Assembly (NCBI GenBank): GCA_002343455.1
Contig: DDSR01000241.1
Location: forward strand, 1 to 15,915
Direction of reading: 5' to 3'
DNA length: 15,915 nt
Source: Deltaproteobacteria bacterium UBA2385
GTDB lineage: Bacteria > Myxococcota_A > UBA796 > UBA2385
Below, piece by piece: positions 13,254 to 15,915 of the stretch. The position numbers and the translations under genes are program-made. The notes under the pieces were generated by a model that was given only the letters and a program-made list of their open reading frames with translations, had not been told where the DNA came from and made no database searches. Position 1 is the stretch's first letter; each line of letters opens with the position of its first letter.

Positions 13254-15089
13254 ATGACGCTGCTGTGGGTGCTGCTCGCCTGTTCGCCCGACTCGAAGGA
13301 GCCCGCCCAGGGCGCGGCCCGCTCGCCTCTGGCCACCTTCCCCAGCGCCCACCTCGTCGACGAGGCCGGCCGGCTGGCCATCCCGGCGGGCCTGCTGCCG
13401 GAGGTCGAGGGCGGCCTGCCCTTCCCCGTCGAGCGGCTGGCCTGGCGAGAGGGCTTCAGCAACGTCCAGACCACCGTGATCGACCCCGAGGTGGAGCTCG
13501 ATCGCAGCAGCCTGCCCACGCCCGAGCAGGTGGGCGAGGCCGGCTCGGTGCAGCTCTGGGACCTGGACGAGGGGACTCGGCTGCCGGTCTTCGCCGAGCT
13601 GGACGCCTGGTGCCTCACGACCGAGGGCGACGCCGCCTGCGCCGACGAGGTCCCGCGCCTGCTGGTCCGCCCGCTGCGGCCGATGCCCCTCGGTCGCCGG
13701 GTCGCCGTCGTCGTCACCGACCAGGTCCGCACCGCCGAGGGCGAGGCCTGGAGCGGACCGCAGTGGTGGCGGGACCTGGCCGCGGGCAACCCGCACCCCG
13801 ACCTGGCGGGCTGGCAGCAGGGCAGCGACGAGGTGCTGGCCCGGCTTGACGAGCTCGGCGTCGAGGGCGTCACGCTGGTCGTCGACTTCCCGGTCGGCGA
13901 CGGCACCCGCCCGACCCGGGCGGTCGCCGAGCAGGTGCAGGCCCCGACGAGCTGGAGCTGGCAGCGCACGACGGACCTCGACGAGGGCGACTCGGTGCCG
14001 CCCGCTACCTGGAAGCAGGCCGAGGGCAGCTTCTCGACCGACAACTGGCTGGTCGACGGGGTCCAGTTCCAGCTTCAGGACGGCCTCGCCCAGCTCCAGG
14101 GCCAGGACGACGCCGTGCTCTTCCTGCACATCCCCGAGAGCGTGCGCGGCGCCGCTCCCGGCAGCGTGCCGGTCTGGATCTTCGGCCACGGCATCTTCAG
14201 CTCACCCGCCGACTACCTGGGCGAGGACGACGATCCCTCGGCCCTGCTGGAGCTGGCCGACCGGGCCGGGGTCATCGTGGTGGCGACGGAGTGGCGGGGC
14301 CTCTGCCAGCGCGACCTGATCACGGCCGTCGGCGTCGGCAACGACATCAGCCGCATCCCCGAGCTGACCGACAAGCTGGCCCAGGGCGTGGCCAACACCA
14401 TCGCCCTGCGCCGGCTCGTGACCGAGGGGGGCCTGCTCGACGATCCGCTGCTGGAGGGCCTCGCCGACCCCACGACGCTCCGCTACTACGGCATCTCCCT
14501 GGGCGGCATCGAGGGCGCCATCCTGATGGCCCTGGACCCGACCATCCCGCACGGCGTGCTGCACGTCGGCGGCAGCTCCTGGTCGACGATGCTGGAGCGC
14601 AGCAGCAACTGGCCGACCTTCGAGGAGCTGGTCGGTTTCGGGTACGAGAGCCCGGCCGATCGGCAGGTGCTCTACTCGGCGATGCAGCTCTTCTGGGACG
14701 AGGCCGACCCGGCCGGCTACGGCGAGGACCTGCGCGGCCGCAGCGTGCTCTGGCAAGAGAGCATGGGCGACGAGCAGGTCCCCAACATCACGACCGAGAG
14801 CCTCGCCCGCGCCGCCGGCGCCACGCTCTTGAGCCCCTCGCACAGCGAGCCCTGGGACCTCCCCCTGGCCGCCGCTCCCCTGAGCGGGCCCGCCCTGGCC
14901 CAGTTCGACCCCCAGGTCGGCGTCCCCGACCCGGTCAACCGGCCCTCGCCGGTCAGCGGGGCCCACGGCGCGCCGCGGCACTGGGAGGGCACGATGCAGC
15001 AGATCCAGCGCTTCCTGGACCCGGTGGACCCCGGCGTGGTCGAGCACTTCTGCGGCTCGGCGGCCTGCGCGGCGGACAACCCCGGCTGA
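13254..15089 (+). CDS. large alpha/beta-hydrolase-type lipoprotein
   Basis: The product is 611 aa. A short lipoprotein signal, MTLLWVLLAC, ends at Cys10 and is followed by a Ser/Pro/Glu linker. Residues 30-290 are a beta-rich N-terminal part. Residues 300-590 carry an alpha/beta-hydrolase fold: VWIFGHGIF (308-315) as a candidate oxyanion-hole loop, the nucleophile elbow GISLGG with Ser415, GDEQVP with Asp506 as likely acid, and SGAHGAPRHW with His571 as likely base. The order Ser-Asp-His and spacing fit the fold, so an esterase, lipase or peptidase activity on the cell surface or in the periplasm is likely. Substrate unknown. The C-terminus has a Cys pair (600, 605) that may form a disulfide. 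GGAGG lies eight bases ahead of the ATG, inside the preceding gene. Its stop overlaps the next start (TGATG). Confidence 0.87.
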   Translation: MTLLWVLLACSPDSKEPAQGAARSPLATFPSAHLVDEAGRLAIPAGLLPEVEGGLPFPVERLAWREGFSNVQTTVIDPEVELDRSSLPTPEQVGEAGSVQLWDLDEGTRLPVFAELDAWCLTTEGDAACADEVPRLLVRPLRPMPLGRRVAVVVTDQVRTAEGEAWSGPQWWRDLAAGNPHPDLAGWQQGSDEVLARLDELGVEGVTLVVDFPVGDGTRPTRAVAEQVQAPTSWSWQRTTDLDEGDSVPPATWKQAEGSFSTDNWLVDGVQFQLQDGLAQLQGQDDAVLFLHIPESVRGAAPGSVPVWIFGHGIFSSPADYLGEDDDPSALLELADRAGVIVVATEWRGLCQRDLITAVGVGNDISRIPELTDKLAQGVANTIALRRLVTEGGLLDDPLLEGLADPTTLRYYGISLGGIEGAILMALDPTIPHGVLHVGGSSWSTMLERSSNWPTFEELVGFGYESPADRQVLYSAMQLFWDEADPAGYGEDLRGRSVLWQESMGDEQVPNITTESLARAAGATLLSPSHSEPWDLPLAAAPLSGPALAQFDPQVGVPDPVNRPSPVSGAHGAPRHWEGTMQQIQRFLDPVDPGVVEHFCGSAACAADNPG

Positions 15090-15915
15090 TGCGCCTGCCC
15101 CTCTCCACGGTCGATCCGGCCCTCTACCACTCGCGCGCCCCGGTCCCCTCGGATCGGGCCGTGCTGCGCTACCTCGGCACCGCCGGCTTCGTGCTGGAGG
15201 CCCAGCAGCACACCCTGGTGATCGATCCCTTCGTCACCCGCACGGGGCTGTGGGACACGGTCTTCTCACGCCTGGAGCCCGACGAGGCGCGGATCCGGGC
15301 CTTGATCCCGCGGGCCGACGACGTCCTGGTCGGGCACGCCCACTACGACCATGTGCTGGATGCGCCGGCCCTCTGCCGCCACACCGGGGCGAGGCTGATC
15401 GGCTCGCCGGCGGTGGCCATGTGCGGGCGAGCCGCGGGCCTGCCGGAGTCGCAGATCCGCGTGACCGAGGGCGGCGAGGAGATCGCCAGCGGGCCGGGCA
15501 TGGTCAAGGGCTTGCCCAGCAAGCACGGCCGGGTCTACTTCAACCGGGTCAGCCTGCCCGGCGACATCCTCTCGCCGCCGTCCTGGCCGCCGCGGCTGCG
15601 CGAGCTGCGGCACGGGCTGGTGCTGAACTGGCTGGTCGAGCTGGGCGGCCTGCGCCTCGTACACATCGACAGCGCTGACTTCCTCGACGAGCAGCTCGCG
15701 TCGGTGGGCCCCGTCGACGTGCTCTGCCTCTGCGCCATCGGGCGGGCCTGGCGGCCCCGCTACGTCGAGGACGCCGTGCGTTTCCTGCGGCCGCGGCTGG
15801 TGGTCGCCTGCCACTGGGATCTCTTCGCCACGCCCTTCGAGCAGGCGCCGTACCTGCTGCCGGGGGTGGACCTGCCGGGCTTCGTCGAGGAGATCCGGCG
15901 GGCCGGCAGCGAGCC
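15089..15915 (+). CDS. metallo-beta-lactamase-fold hydrolase, partial (3' end beyond window)
   Basis: The frame opens with ATG at 15089, sharing its A with the previous stop (TGATG), and runs 275 codons to the window edge. It has the metal-binding motif HAHYDH (83-88, so His83, His85, Asp87, His88), then His146 (SKHGR), Asp194 (VHIDSADF) and His242 (ACHWDLF). Together these give a complete two-metal site of the metallo-beta-lactamase superfamily. The first strands (VLRYLGTAGFVLEAQQHTLVIDPF) resemble the UlaG and NAPE-phospholipase D-like branch, which act on lactones or phosphodiesters. No signal peptide is seen, so it is likely cytoplasmic, unlike the lipoproteins upstream. No Shine-Dalgarno precedes the ATG, so translation depends on coupling. 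Family confident; substrate unknown. Confidence 0.9.
   Translation, partial: MRLPLSTVDPALYHSRAPVPSDRAVLRYLGTAGFVLEAQQHTLVIDPFVTRTGLWDTVFSRLEPDEARIRALIPRADDVLVGHAHYDHVLDAPALCRHTGARLIGSPAVAMCGRAAGLPESQIRVTEGGEEIASGPGMVKGLPSKHGRVYFNRVSLPGDILSPPSWPPRLRELRHGLVLNWLVELGGLRLVHIDSADFLDEQLASVGPVDVLCLCAIGRAWRPRYVEDAVRFLRPRLVVACHWDLFATPFEQAPYLLPGVDLPGFVEEIRRAGSE

Noticed and set aside
10782-14189. Very long open minus-strand frame running through the ASST-like, lipoprotein and hydrolase genes
   Set aside because: High GC keeps antisense frames open. Its translation is low-complexity Gly/Arg/Ala/Gln/His without domain signatures, while the plus strand there encodes clear motifs and signal peptides.

Overview
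The window is very GC-rich (roughly 70% by eye). It is densely packed, with many 1- to 19-base gene overlaps and frequent GTG starts. The gene content is a KaiC-family ATPase without kaiA or kaiB, an FHA plus winged-helix regulator, a GYF/transmembrane/SH3-like sensor-type protein, and several lipoproteins with very short signal peptides. Together with HTTM membrane proteins and an arylsulfotransferase-like lipoprotein, this suggests an uncultured or poorly studied Myxococcota (deltaproteobacterial) chromosome. That placement is inferred from gene content only. No rRNA, tRNA, CRISPR array, insertion sequence or phage gene is visible.

Region 1 (1-2431, minus strand): three genes read leftward and are joined by two 4-base stop/start overlaps. 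In order they are a 144-aa protein with an internal repeat, a two-domain KaiC-like ATPase, and a GAF-domain protein whose 3' end lies outside the window. They look like one translationally coupled signalling unit. Region 2 (2628-4001, minus): a Spo0M-like (arrestin-fold) N-terminus fused to a beta-propeller-like C-terminus. Region 3 (4114-6283, plus): three overlapping genes for a small one-pass membrane protein, an HTTM-family multipass protein, and a second, shorter HTTM paralog that has lost the polar residues of the first.

Region 4 (6359-8794, plus): an acidic, alanine-rich lipoprotein, a strong 15-bp hairpin, then an FHA plus winged-helix transcription regulator. Region 5 (8802-10781, minus): a GYF-TM-SH3-like protein convergent with the regulator, and upstream of it an N-formylglutamate amidohydrolase family enzyme. 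Region 6 (10878-15915, plus, divergent from the amidohydrolase): an arylsulfotransferase-like lipoprotein, a helical lipoprotein, a large alpha/beta-hydrolase lipoprotein, and a metallo-beta-lactamase-fold hydrolase cut by the right window edge. The last three are spaced or overlapped so tightly that they must be cotranscribed. The surface-exposed or periplasmic enzymes of region 6 suggest an envelope-located ester or sulfate ester chemistry whose substrate is unknown.

There is no gene-free stretch above 300 bases. The longest gaps (2432-2627 and 9810-10022) carry dyads and one fair sigma-70-like promoter. The candidates most worth a second look are the KaiC/GAF/repeat-protein trio, the HTTM active/degenerate pair, the degenerate second FHA domain in the regulator, and the coupled envelope-hydrolase operon.
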